Shown here piece by piece: positions 24,314 through 33,261 of a DNA stretch of 64,000 nt. This DNA comes from Candidatus Cloacimonadota bacterium (GTDB taxonomy: Bacteria; Cloacimonadota; Cloacimonadia; Cloacimonadales; TCS61), in assembly GCA_030445745.1 (NCBI GenBank), contig JASUTE010000001.1:71664-135663 (forward strand). The letters run 5' to 3'. The notes beneath the pieces are model-generated. The model was not told where the DNA came from. It did not search any database and saw only the letters and a list, made by a program, of their open reading frames with translations. Within the stretch, counting starts at the first letter, position 1; each line of letters starts with the position of its first letter. A program made the position numbers and the translations under genes.

Positions 24314-26548
24314 ATGAAATTTAGAAGTGTATTATTCATCTTTTTAGTGTTTTCAGTTTTAGCTGCCACAAACTACGACAGCTATGAAAAGCGCTGGCAA
24401 GTAATTGATAAAGAAACTAAATCTGCAGATAGTTTGAAAACTGAGATAATAGAAAAATTCCCTAATTCTCCGCTAAGCTTTCAATTTTGCCAAGACGAGT
24501 TTTATGATAAACTTTATCCCATTTGGAACAACGATTCTTTGAAAGTTGTAGTTATAACGAAACTTTTACGTAAGTATCCTCAAAACCAATGGGCGCGCAC
24601 TATGTACCGCTATTTGGCGCATTCTTTGTTTAACTTGAAAAAATATGAGCAATTACAGCAAACTCTAAGTGAGTTTAGGGAAAATTTTGCTGATGATTAT
24701 AAACCTTGGCAGCTTTCAGCAAAATATTATGTGGAAATGGGAAAACCAGTTAAAGCCCTTGAGTTTGCTAGAAAAGGCTACCGGTTAAGCAAAGATTATC
24801 CTGTTTTATCGCATTATCCGCCGCAGCAATGGAATCTGGAAAGACGCGCTGCCTCTGTTGTTGCTGCTGAAACCTATGCAGAAGCTTTAAAGGAAAATGG
24901 AAATTATGAAAAGATAATAGAGGTCTTAAAAACAGAACTACAAATCAATAAACTAGGCGTGAACGATGAGAAAACAGCAGCTGGACTGCATTATTGGGTG
25001 GCTGCAGCTTATTTTAAATTAGGAAGAGAGCAGCTGGCACTGCAGCATTCTATAACTGCAGCGCAATTAGGCGATAGAGGTAATATTTATGCCAAAAAAG
25101 CGGAAAAGCTGCTTCAAGAACTTACAGGTTTTTCGGAAGAGGAACTATTGCAATTTGCCCGCCAGAAAGTAGGTTATAACCGCGTTGTTTTTTCCAATAT
25201 AAACAAGCAGGTGGGGTTACAGAACATAAAAGCCAAAAGAGTGGCCTGGTCAGACTTCAACAAAGATGATTTTGATGATATTTTAGTAAATGGCAACCGG
25301 ATCTTCAAAAATTTGGCTGGGAAAGAATTTATTGAAGTAACTGATAGCATTTTTCTTGAAGCTCCAAACAGTAACGGTGGCTTGTGGGCTGATTTTAACA
25401 ACGATGGTTGGCTGGATATTATCAGTAAAGATCCTGAACAAATTTATGTGCAGGAAGATGGTAAGTTCCAGCTGTTAGCAAATTTGGATAATAAAGTAAG
25501 CACGGAAGGAGTAGCTGTAGGTGATGTAAACAATGATGGCTGGTTGGATGTATATTTGGCAAACTACGAAAGCAGACAAGATGGAACTATCAAATATCTA
25601 TCAGATCAATTTTATGTGAATAAAAATGGAGAAAAATTCTATGAAGCTAGCGAAAGAGCAGACCTGTATTCACCAGAACCCATGGCAGGACGGGGAGTGA
25701 ATATGTGTGATTTTGATATGGATGGAGATCTGGATATATATGTTTCCAATTATAGACTCTGCGAGAATTTTTTATGGGAAAACGATGGCAGTGGTCATTT
25801 CCAAAATAAAGCTGAAAAATTTGGTTTGGCTGGAAACGAAACAGATGGATGGTGGGGACATACGATTGGTAGCCAATGGGCTGATATCGACAGCGACGGT
25901 GATTGGGATTTACTAACCTGCAACCTAGCTCATCCTCGCTATATAGATTTTTCCAATAAAACTATGTTGTATGAAAACGAAAATCTGGAATTTAGGGATA
26001 TTCGAGCTGAAGCTGGAATTAAATTTGCTGAAACACATTCCGAACCATGCTGGGCAGATTTCAACAACGATGGCTACTTGGATCTTTATATTACCTGTGT
26101 TTATCCCCAGCGGCGTTCATTCCTATACTTAAATAATGCTGATGGAACTTTTAGTGACGTTACATATCTAAGTGGAACTCGCTATTTCAACGGTTGGGGA
26201 GTTGCCAGCAGCGATTTCGATAATGATGGAGATGTTGACCTGCTGGTTGCGGGTAATAAATTAACTTTGTATGAAAACAGAACCGCAAACGATTACAACT
26301 GGATTGAATTTAGAATTTATGGGGAAAATCATCTAGATGCTATCGGCAGCAAAATAATCTTACAGCATGCCAACGATAGCCAAATTCGACAAATCCAGGG
26401 AGGAAAAGGAACTACCAACCAGAATTCACTAAAGCAACATTTTGGTTTTAATACTGTACCAAAGTATGTAAAAATAATTTTTCCAGATGGGAAACAAAGA
26501 GTTCTGGAAAACATTATTCCCAACAATATCTATAATATCTACCAGTAA
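24314..26548 (+). CDS. Secreted TPR + FG-GAP/VCBS repeat protein with ASPIC/UnbV domain
   Basis: 744 residues with signal peptide FRSVLFIFLVFSVLAATN. Residues ~60-275 are helical TPR-like repeats (GNYEKIIEVLKTEL and AAYFKLGREQLALQHS). From ~300 come seven calcium-binding-like FG-GAP/VCBS repeats with D-x-D/N-x-DG motifs: DFNKDDFDDI, DFNNDGWLDI, DVNNDGWLDV, DFDMDGDLDI, DIDSDGDWDL, DFNNDGYLDL, DFDNDGDVDL. The last ~85 residues match the ASPIC/UnbV domain (LKQHFGFNTVPKYVKIIFPD). Likely extracellular, binding surface or partner proteins. Start follows GGAGG at a spacing of 5. Single gene flanked by opposite-strand genes. Confidence 0.9.
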   Translation: MKFRSVLFIFLVFSVLAATNYDSYEKRWQVIDKETKSADSLKTEIIEKFPNSPLSFQFCQDEFYDKLYPIWNNDSLKVVVITKLLRKYPQNQWARTMYRYLAHSLFNLKKYEQLQQTLSEFRENFADDYKPWQLSAKYYVEMGKPVKALEFARKGYRLSKDYPVLSHYPPQQWNLERRAASVVAAETYAEALKENGNYEKIIEVLKTELQINKLGVNDEKTAAGLHYWVAAAYFKLGREQLALQHSITAAQLGDRGNIYAKKAEKLLQELTGFSEEELLQFARQKVGYNRVVFSNINKQVGLQNIKAKRVAWSDFNKDDFDDILVNGNRIFKNLAGKEFIEVTDSIFLEAPNSNGGLWADFNNDGWLDIISKDPEQIYVQEDGKFQLLANLDNKVSTEGVAVGDVNNDGWLDVYLANYESRQDGTIKYLSDQFYVNKNGEKFYEASERADLYSPEPMAGRGVNMCDFDMDGDLDIYVSNYRLCENFLWENDGSGHFQNKAEKFGLAGNETDGWWGHTIGSQWADIDSDGDWDLLTCNLAHPRYIDFSNKTMLYENENLEFRDIRAEAGIKFAETHSEPCWADFNNDGYLDLYITCVYPQRRSFLYLNNADGTFSDVTYLSGTRYFNGWGVASSDFDNDGDVDLLVAGNKLTLYENRTANDYNWIEFRIYGENHLDAIGSKIILQHANDSQIRQIQGGKGTTNQNSLKQHFGFNTVPKYVKIIFPDGKQRVLENIIPNNIYNIYQ

Positions 26549-26549
26549 A

Positions 26550-26714
26550 TCATATACCTAAGTAGAATGTAATTAAGACACCTAATCCGGTAATTATTAA
26601 AAAGAAGACAGCAAAGGAAAAGATACGCTCTTTCCTCTGTTTTTTCACAGTGTTGTTACGTTCGTTTCGTTCCAGCTCTTGCGTTATTTTCGATAATTTT
26701 TCACGCTTATTCAT
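26550..26714 (-). CDS. Small single-pass membrane protein
   Basis: 54 codons, with a good ribosome-binding site (GAGGAAT) before ATG 26714. The charged N-terminus MNKREKLSKITQELERNERN is followed by a basic stretch and one hydrophobic helix (FAVFFLIITGLGVLITFYLG). Family unknown. It ends 1 base beyond the converging ASPIC gene and lies 41 bases downstream of folC on the same strand. Short length limits certainty. Confidence 0.5.
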   Translation of the reverse strand: MNKREKLSKITQELERNERNNTVKKQRKERIFSFAVFFLIITGLGVLITFYLGI

Positions 26715-26755
26715 TTATTCCTCATATATTTTTTTATGCAATTTTAATGCCAACT

Positions 26756-28036
26756 TTAAAATAACTCTTTTTTATGTTTTAATACTTCTGAAATCGTATA
26801 TAATGACCCTGATATCATAACCACGTCATCATTATTTGCCTGCCTTATAGCTGTTCGTGTAGCTTCCACTACATCCTCAATTTTCTGATAAGGCACTTTG
26901 TGCTGTTTCACATATTTTTCCTGTTCTTCAAGCTCGGCAGCGCGCTGTGAGTTATTTTTTGCAATGAAGATCTTAGCGCTTACCTGGCAAATATTAGCAA
27001 TAATGACCTTCAAATTTTTATCGCGTAAAATGGCAAGTACAAAATATATTTTTCGGTTAGGAAACAGTGAACGTAGATTAGAAGTGAGTACTTTTACACC
27101 TTCTTCGTTATGCGCACCATCAATTATTACCATTGGTTTTTGCTGTAAAATTTGCATACGTCCCGGCCAATTTACTTTACTGAGACCACGGCGTATTTTT
27201 TCTATCTGGGGAGTTATGTTTCTTTTTTCCAAATAAATTTTACAAGCCGTTATTGCTAAAGCAGCATTGCAAGCTTGGTGTTTTCCGATTAGATTTACAT
27301 AAATATTTTCATAGCTGCCGTCTTTATCTTCAAAATCGAAATGAGTGCCCCTATTATCAACTTCTATATTACTTACCTGGAAATCTTTGTTAACTTGTTG
27401 TACTGGGATATCTTTTTTTTCTGTTTTTTTTAAAATTACCTGTAAAGCATTTTGGGGGATGTTACCAAGAACTAAAGGGGTATTATTTTTTAAAATTCCA
27501 GCTTTTTCGAATGCAATTTTTTCGATAGTATCTCCTAAGCTTTTAGTATGGTCGTAAGAAATACTGGTAATCACTGTTACCGTAGATTGGAAGGGACGCG
27601 TACCATCTAAACGCCCTCCTAGCCCAACCTCAAAAATAGAAGCATCTACCTGATTATTATAGAATTGCCAAAAAGCCATAGCTGTAGTTATTTCAAAAAA
27701 AGAAGCTTCGTATTTCTCGAAAGTATTTTCCCATTTTTTATAAGTTTGCATCAATTCATCTAATTTAATATTTTTGCCATTTAAACGGATTCTTTCCCGA
27801 TAATCGATTAGATGTGGAGAAGTATTTAGTCCAGTAGAAAGGCCATGTTCCAACAGAATAGCTTCGCAAATAGCTGCAGTAGAGCCTTTACCGTTAGTGC
27901 CTGCAATATGAATACCAGTTAATTTCTGATTGGGATTATCCATTGCCTGCAAAATAGCATGGATTCTATCTAAACCCAGTTTTACATTGCCAGAATGACG
28001 TTTATAAATATATTCTAAAAATTTTTTGTAGGTCAC
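26756..28036 (-). CDS. folC: Bifunctional folylpolyglutamate synthase / dihydrofolate synthase
   Basis: Adds glutamate to (dihydro)folate. 426 residues: P-loop GIHIAGTNGKGSTAAICEA (~41-59), SPHLIDYRERIRLNG, FFEITTAMAFWQF, VGLGGRLDGTRPFQ, the SYDHTKSLGDTIEKIAFEKAG Mur-ligase motif (two parts) and VIIDGAHNEEGV near ~310. It is bounded upstream by a terminator of the pilin-like gene (28046-28074), so needs its own promoter nearby. Confidence 0.95.
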   Translation of the reverse strand: MTYKKFLEYIYKRHSGNVKLGLDRIHAILQAMDNPNQKLTGIHIAGTNGKGSTAAICEAILLEHGLSTGLNTSPHLIDYRERIRLNGKNIKLDELMQTYKKWENTFEKYEASFFEITTAMAFWQFYNNQVDASIFEVGLGGRLDGTRPFQSTVTVITSISYDHTKSLGDTIEKIAFEKAGILKNNTPLVLGNIPQNALQVILKKTEKKDIPVQQVNKDFQVSNIEVDNRGTHFDFEDKDGSYENIYVNLIGKHQACNAALAITACKIYLEKRNITPQIEKIRRGLSKVNWPGRMQILQQKPMVIIDGAHNEEGVKVLTSNLRSLFPNRKIYFVLAILRDKNLKVIIANICQVSAKIFIAKNNSQRAAELEEQEKYVKQHKVPYQKIEDVVEATRTAIRQANNDDVVMISGSLYTISEVLKHKKELF

Positions 28037-28045
28037 GATATCAAT

Positions 28046-28074
28046 AAAAAACCTTCAGGTAGCGTCCTGAAGGT
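28046..28074 (-). terminator. Rho-independent terminator after the pilin-like gene
   Basis: Perfect 9-bp stem ACCTTCAGG (28051-28059) / CCTGAAGGT (28066-28074) with a 6-base loop. On the minus strand a T-run (28050-28046) follows. It separates the pilin-like gene from folC. Confidence 0.88.
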
Positions 28075-28099
28075 GTAAAATTATAATTATTCCTCAACC

Positions 28100-28465
28100 C
28101 TATTCGATTATCGATTCTGGTAATTTATGATCGGGTAGTTCTTCTTCCAAAGGACATCTTACAATTATTTCACTAGTTTCATGATTGCCTTCGATATAGT
28201 ATTTATCATCTGGACGGCCTGAAGGACACACATAGGTTTTTTTAAGATAACCAGTTCGACGCAAATCTCTCTGAGTACCGTTAAAATCTAAATTACGCTC
28301 TTCCATATAACGCTCAACAGCTTTATATATGATCTTCATATTCTTAATACACTCTTCAGTATTCTTCTTCTCGTTAATATTGAAAAAAGAAGGTAACGCC
28401 AGTATAAAAATTAATACTAAAAACGCCACAATACTGATTAATTTGTAAATATTGAAATTCTTCAT
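28100..28465 (-). CDS. Pilin-like (type II/IV pseudopilin-like) protein
   Basis: 121 residues: one N-terminal hydrophobic helix (LISIVAFLVLIFILALPSFF), then NINEKKNTEECIKNMKIIYK AVE...YMEERN, the amphipathic extension typical of pseudopilins, and a small C-terminal beta part with paired cysteines (CIKN, TYVCPSG, RCPLEEE). There is no conserved prepilin peptidase GFxxxE motif before the helix, so the family call is tentative. Transcribed alone, ended by a terminator at 28046-28074. Confidence 0.5.
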   Translation of the reverse strand: MKNFNIYKLISIVAFLVLIFILALPSFFNINEKKNTEECIKNMKIIYKAVERYMEERNLDFNGTQRDLRRTGYLKKTYVCPSGRPDDKYYIEGNHETSEIIVRCPLEEELPDHKLPESIIE

Positions 28466-28548
28466 AAGAACTCCCTGAAATTATTTTTTGCGATTAACTT
28501 CAATTTTGCTTTTTCCGTCAAGTTCTTTTTATGAATTACCGATATTAC

Positions 28549-28576
28549 TTGACCTTTAATGTGCTATTTGTAAATA
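28549..28576 (+). promoter_or_regulatory. Promoter of the phosphoglycerate dehydrogenase-like gene
   Basis: TTGACC (28549-28554), 16-base spacer, TAAATA (28571-28576) within the divergent intergenic region, ~40 bases before the start codon and followed by the GGAGGGA ribosome-binding site. Confidence 0.5.
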
Positions 28577-28614
28577 ATGAAAATAGAAATCATAGGAATA
28601 AATGGAGGGAAAAA

Positions 28615-29544
28615 ATGGCAAAAAAAGTTTTAGTGGCAACTGTTAAACCGTTTGCATCCCAGGCAATTAACAAAATCACCGAAATTTGTAAAAATGGTGG
28701 TTATGAGTTGGAAATTTTAGAAAAATATGAGAGCAAGGATGAATTATTAGCTGCAGTGAAAACTGCTGAAGCTCTAATTGTACGCAGTGATAAGATAACA
28801 GCCGATGTTATCGCTGAAGCTCCACAGTTAAAAGTAATTGTTCGTGGTGGTGCTGGCTATGATAACATCGATTTGGAAGCAGCCGGTGAAAAAGGGATTG
28901 TGGTGATGAATACTCCCGGCCAAAATTCCAATGCAGTAGCAGAATTAGCTTTTGGTATGATGGTTTACATTGCCAGGGGCCAATTTAATGGCAAACCGGG
29001 ACGTGAACTGAAAGGCAAGAAACTGGGAATACATGCCTATGGCCATGTTGGTAAAAATGTAGCGCGCATTGCTAAAGGCTTCGATATGGAAGTTTGGGCA
29101 TACGACCCCTATGTGGATGATGCAGATATTAAAGCTGATGGTGTAAAACCAGTGCAAGAAGTAAAAAAGATGTATGAAAACTGTGATTATATCTCGTTGA
29201 ATCTGCCATCTATCCCAGCTACACAAAAATCAATTAATTATGAACTAATGAAAGATCTACCTCAAAATGCTACAATAGTTAATACAGCCCGTAAAGAAAT
29301 TGTCTGCGAAGATAGTATGATTAAACTGTTAACTGAAAGAGAGGATCTAAAATATGTTTCCGATATTGCTCCTGTAAAAAAGGACGAGATGTTGGAAAAA
29401 TTTGGTGACAGAGTCTTCTTTACTCCCAAAAAGATGGGTGCACAAACATTGGAAGCAAATGTAAATGCTGGTGTAGCAGCTATTAATCAGATAATTGGAT
29501 ATTTCGAAAAAGGCGATACCACCTTTCAGGTTAATAAGAAATAA
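28615..29544 (+). CDS. serA: D-3-phosphoglycerate dehydrogenase-like NAD-dependent oxidoreductase
   Basis: Start at 28615, which follows GGAGGGAAAAA; the longer frame from 28531 has no such site and covers a promoter. 309 residues without ACT domain. The dehydrogenase fold shows RGGAGYDNIDLEAAGEKG, MNTPGQNSNAVAELAFGMM, Rossmann GKKLGIHAYGHVGKNVARI (~138-156) and NTARKEIV. In the standard family the catalytic His lies in a TPHIG motif; here TPKKMGAQT carries a Lys. This form matches, from memory, the Bacteroidetes-type 3-PGDH subfamily (DIAP, then TPKKMGAQT), so it is likely a functional variant in serine synthesis. Confidence 0.85.
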   Translation: MAKKVLVATVKPFASQAINKITEICKNGGYELEILEKYESKDELLAAVKTAEALIVRSDKITADVIAEAPQLKVIVRGGAGYDNIDLEAAGEKGIVVMNTPGQNSNAVAELAFGMMVYIARGQFNGKPGRELKGKKLGIHAYGHVGKNVARIAKGFDMEVWAYDPYVDDADIKADGVKPVQEVKKMYENCDYISLNLPSIPATQKSINYELMKDLPQNATIVNTARKEIVCEDSMIKLLTEREDLKYVSDIAPVKKDEMLEKFGDRVFFTPKKMGAQTLEANVNAGVAAINQIIGYFEKGDTTFQVNKK

Positions 29545-29553
29545 AACTTTTTA

Positions 29554-29582
29554 TTGACACGAAATGGGAGTGTTTCTAAAAA
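29554..29582 (+). promoter_or_regulatory. Promoter of tRNA-Asn
   Basis: TTGACA (29554-29559), 17-base spacer, TAAAAA (29577-29582), ending 22 bases before the tRNA 5' end. Consensus -35 and correct spacing. Confidence 0.6.
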
Positions 29583-29604
29583 GTCACCCTAAATAACGTT
29601 AAAA

Positions 29605-29679
29605 TCCTGAATAGCTCAGCGGTAGAGCGGGTGGCTGTTAACCACTAGGTCGGGGGTTCAAATCCCTCTTCAGGAGCCA
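29605..29679 (+). tRNA. tRNA-Asn (anticodon GUU), CCA encoded
   Basis: 75 bases. Acceptor stem TCCTGAA (29605-29611) pairs with TTCAGGA (29669-29675), followed by discriminator G and encoded CCA. D-loop region TAGCTCAGCGGTAGAG, anticodon stem GTGG/CCAC with 7-base loop CTGTTAA (anticodon GTT), and T-arm with GGTTCAAATCC are all canonical. A terminator follows directly. Single-gene transcript. Confidence 0.97.
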
Positions 29680-29683
29680 TATT

Positions 29684-29709
29684 AAAGCCCCGAATTTCCG
29701 GGGCTTTTT
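29684..29709 (+). terminator. Rho-independent terminator after tRNA-Asn
   Basis: Stem AAAGCCCCG (29684-29692) / CGGGGCTTT (29699-29707), 6-base loop, followed by TTT. Lies 5 bases after the tRNA end. Confidence 0.85.
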
Positions 29710-29813
29710 ATTTAATAGAGCCTTTACCATTTTTCCTTAACTTTAGATTTACATTATTTCCTTGATGAATCCGATTCATTTACATTTAATATTTTTTTAA
29801 ATTGGAAGTGTGG

Positions 29814-31135
29814 ATGAAAAGGATTAAATTGGAGTAAATTATATAAAAAATAGTTGTTATTGCTATTCACCAGATACAGAGCGAGAAGAGACTACGGCAG
29901 TTCAAACCGCGGGCCGGTTCGCTGCTGCTATTAACGATAAGTTTTGAAAGCAAAATCAGTATCCGATTCTACCCAAGATTTCCTCAAAATCAAAGACTAT
30001 TCTTACTAAAAATTACCATGGAAATCTACTAAATACAGTCGTATTCGAGCTCCTTTCGATACTTTGTTGAGTGCAAATCAAGCTTTAGGAATAATAAATG
30101 CGAAACCTTCTTTCGATGTTATCAATCGTAAAGTACCACTAATCTATCAGGTGCAATCTAAAAAATTGCTGGAAATGTTTTTAGATTTTATTTGTAAGAT
30201 TATACAATTGATATTAAGTAACCTTTGCCAACAGATTCTAAAGGCTAATATCTGGTGAATTGGAACCACAGAAACAGTTTATCCCTTCCAGACTGAAATG
30301 TAATCGGCAGCGGCTGCCTCTTCGGAAGCTGAGGCGGGAAAAGTAATTTTAGGTGGAAATGAAATAGAGGTGACAATTATGTTTTCCGATATCTACAATT
30401 TTATCACCTATTCTGAAGGTAAAGCACCGCCGGAACTCGTAACCAATTTGAACCAGTATTTTGAAAAAATAGCTAACTTTGTCCTGGAAAACAATAGACT
30501 CTTGGATAAATATCCAAGTGATGGTATTATAGCGCTTTTTGAAATGCCAATCTATCGTGCAAATCATGCCTTTTCAGCTTGTAGAACAGCCTTGCAGCAT
30601 AAAAAATATTGTAAATAATTACAGCAAGAAGGTAAGGAATTTAACATTCCCGAAGAACTGCATTTAAAAACCAGATTGCATATAAATTCACGTGAGATAA
30701 TTACCGGAAATTTCGGAGCTGCAAAACGTTGGGATTATACTGCTATTGGTGACGCTACCAATTTAGCTGCAAGATTGGAAGGTGTGAATAAAATCTATCA
30801 GACTAATATTATATAAATCAGCGAAACAGGTTATGAATTGGGAAAAGATAAATTAGTGTGTCGAGAACTGGATTTTCTGCAGGTGCAGGACAAAACAGAA
30901 CCAACCAGAATCTATGAAATTGTAGGTGAAAAAGTTAAGAAAAAGAGTTAGAGTGGTTACATCACTATGAAGAAGCTCTACATCTGTATCGAAAAAAGAG
31001 TGGGAGAAAGCAGCAGAAATATTTTCTGAACTGATTTTACCTCCCATTACCGATCCACCTTCAAAGGTTATGCTTGACAGTTGCCGATATCTTTTTAATA
31101 AACATCCTGATAAGTGGGGTGGAATTTTAACATAG
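29814..31135 (+). pseudogene. Decayed CHASE2-domain adenylate/guanylate cyclase
   Basis: No intact frame, but a whole class III cyclase can be followed. A start-like ATG (29814) opens MKRIKLE, then two stops inside a would-be membrane anchor with KIVVIAI. A CHASE2-like stretch is near 30060-30180 (GIINAKPSFDVINRKVPLIY). The catalytic domain begins at 30352-30400 (LGGNEIEVTIMFSDIYNF) and continues with KYPSDGIIALFEM, then TAA at 30616, ITGNFGAAKRWDYTAIGDAT and NLAARLEGV, another TAA near 30815, and a C-terminal tail ending KHPDKWGGILT at 31135. A one-base shift occurs in an A-run near 31000. At least four in-frame stops plus the shift indicate a true pseudogene, not recoding. Flanked by tRNA-Asn and the lipoprotein gene. 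Confidence 0.88.
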
Positions 31136-31143
31136 GAGTGAAT

Positions 31144-33246
31144 ATGTATAGAAAATTGTTACCATTTTTATTGTTAATACTAATAGTTGCCAGCTGTTCT
31201 TTTCCGGAAGAATTTGGACTGCCTAGTTGGGAAACAACTTTTCACATGAATATTCTTAACGATTCTTACAATGTATTGGAATTGGCAGAAGAAGACAGTG
31301 CATTGGTTGCGATGGGAGATACTCTTGGATTTGTAAAATCGGATTCTGAATCGGTGAGTATTGAATTGGATCCTACCGGAGCCGTGAGTGAAGACAAAGA
31401 AATAGTAATTGGTAAAATCGAGATAAACGAACCAGAACCAAAGCAAACAGAAATTACTATACAGGAAATGGTGGAAGAACATGGTCTTTTTGTTCCAGGT
31501 TTGAACTCTTCTATGAATGGCCAGCCTGTCATGGTTCCCTCTTTTGAACTTGAGGATATAGAAAAAGGTTTCGATAAGTTCGAAGAGTTCCAGGAAGTAC
31601 ATTTTTCCAGTGGATACCTGGACATGAGCTTTACGAATAATATGATCTTCTGGTTGGGTTCGGTTGATGGTTCTCTTCCTTTCACGGCTACTCTTAAAGG
31701 GGTTTATACAGATGGAACAATTCAAGAGCTAATTAGCTTGGATTTTCCGCAAGGAATAGCTCCTAATGGCGGAGTTGTGGAATATAACAATTACGATATT
31801 TCTGGAATGGTAATTCCTGATTCACTTAGAATGATAATACATGGTTGGAGTGATGGTACAGCAGGGAATGTGGAAATTTTGGACTATTATGCTGGTTTGG
31901 ATATAGAAGTTGATTTCGAAGATTTTGTGATAGACCATGCTGTAGCACCTATTCCGGCTCAAGCTATCGATGATTCGGTGGAAGTGGAAGTTAGCGACGA
32001 ATATGAAATCTATGAAGCTACAATTGAAGAAGGTGAATATTTCTTGAACTTGGATATAGAAAACCAAATAGATTTGAATATAAATGCCGAAGTTTATATC
32101 GATAACATTTATGATCCCACCGGTAATTCCTATGAAACATCATTTACAATTCCTCGTAGCCAAGGAGGAACTTCCTATTTCCAAAAAGATATAAATTTAG
32201 CTGGATTTTCTGTTGGAGATGGCAGTGAACCTGTTCAGATAGTGAAAATTGATTTTTATACCTATACCCAAGATACCGAAGATGAAGTTAGGATCATAGA
32301 TGCTAACGATAAATTCACAGTACATGCAAACTTGCAGCCTCTTGATTTTGCCTACATAAATGCTGTTATCAGCCAAGAACAGGATATTGATCCCATTACA
32401 GGCGATATAGAGATAGATTTGGATGTGGAAACAGAAGGCGATTTTGAAATGGTAGGTGCTAGCCAGATGAAGTTAGATATCTCCTATGGGAATTCGAAAA
32501 TCCCAGCACGTTTGGAATTAAATCTTACAGCTTCCAATAATGAAGGTGAAACTGTAGAATTGATTGAATACTCTACCGGAAATGCGCCTATCATCGGTAT
32601 TCCAGCTCAATCCAATTTCACAATCATTAAAGATTTTAGCGACTATAATTTAAATGAGATACTCTCTATAATTCCAACTAATATCCAGTATGAGGTTGAT
32701 CCCATAGTGGGCGGTATTGGTTCAGAAGCTGCGGAGTTTTACGCTGGAGATACGCTCTATGCCGATATCGAGTTTTCTAGCAAAATAGATTTGGCAACTG
32801 ATAGCTGGATAATTCCTCAGGAAGATGGCGAGCCGCAAACCAATGAAGAAGATGTAGCAGATTTTGATCAGGATATTTACGATACGTTCAAAAATGGTCG
32901 AATAAACCTGAAATACATCAATACAACCGGTGTGGATGTAAAAGCAGAAATCTTGATTTCAGCTACTGAAAACGATCTTGTTCAGCAACTCTACCAGTTC
33001 GAAAATCCAGATACTACCAAGATAACAATTATCAGTATTCCATATTTGGAAACAACTAACGAAACTATGGAAAAGCAGGTGGAAGTAAAACAAACTGACT
33101 TGAAATATCTTTTACAAGATACAGCCTATATCGGTTCTCGTATTGGGGTTTACAGTGAGCAAGGTACTCCTCTTAGTGGCAGCGTGCAAATTCAAGCTGA
33201 ACTTGAAGTGCAAATTTTAGCTGGTGATCATTTATTGGATGACTAA
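31144..33246 (+). CDS. Large lipoprotein, unknown function
   Basis: 700 residues. Start at 31144 chosen because AGGAGTG lies 5 bases before it; the frame opens earlier at 31114 but without such a site. Signal peptide MYRKLLPFLLLILIVASC with lipobox (LIVAS-C). The protein is acidic and beta-rich with repetitive strands (EIDLDVETEGDFEMVGASQM) suggesting repeated Ig-like or beta-sandwich domains. No catalytic motif. The next gene (15 bases away) encodes a likely outer-membrane barrel, suggesting a surface pair. Unknown family. Confidence 0.75.
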   Translation: MYRKLLPFLLLILIVASCSFPEEFGLPSWETTFHMNILNDSYNVLELAEEDSALVAMGDTLGFVKSDSESVSIELDPTGAVSEDKEIVIGKIEINEPEPKQTEITIQEMVEEHGLFVPGLNSSMNGQPVMVPSFELEDIEKGFDKFEEFQEVHFSSGYLDMSFTNNMIFWLGSVDGSLPFTATLKGVYTDGTIQELISLDFPQGIAPNGGVVEYNNYDISGMVIPDSLRMIIHGWSDGTAGNVEILDYYAGLDIEVDFEDFVIDHAVAPIPAQAIDDSVEVEVSDEYEIYEATIEEGEYFLNLDIENQIDLNINAEVYIDNIYDPTGNSYETSFTIPRSQGGTSYFQKDINLAGFSVGDGSEPVQIVKIDFYTYTQDTEDEVRIIDANDKFTVHANLQPLDFAYINAVISQEQDIDPITGDIEIDLDVETEGDFEMVGASQMKLDISYGNSKIPARLELNLTASNNEGETVELIEYSTGNAPIIGIPAQSNFTIIKDFSDYNLNEILSIIPTNIQYEVDPIVGGIGSEAAEFYAGDTLYADIEFSSKIDLATDSWIIPQEDGEPQTNEEDVADFDQDIYDTFKNGRINLKYINTTGVDVKAEILISATENDLVQQLYQFENPDTTKITIISIPYLETTNETMEKQVEVKQTDLKYLLQDTAYIGSRIGVYSEQGTPLSGSVQIQAELEVQILAGDHLLDD

Positions 33247-33261
33247 GAATAGGAAGTGATG

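Noticed and set aside
28531-28614. N-terminal extension of the phosphoglycerate dehydrogenase
   Set aside because: The 28 extra residues are not family-like and overlap a promoter; a GGAGGGA site is directly before the ATG at 28615.
30370-30618. 82-codon frame as an independent short cyclase
   Set aside because: It holds only half of a catalytic domain; the rest continues in the same frame after a stop, which shows it is part of a decayed gene.
30616-30618. Readthrough or recoded stop in the cyclase
   Set aside because: There are further stops and a one-base shift in the same gene, so recoding would need several independent events.
31180-31725. Minus-strand 181-codon frame opposite the large lipoprotein
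   Set aside because: Arg/Phe/Tyr-rich shadow translation. The plus-strand gene has a signal peptide, lipobox and ribosome-binding site.
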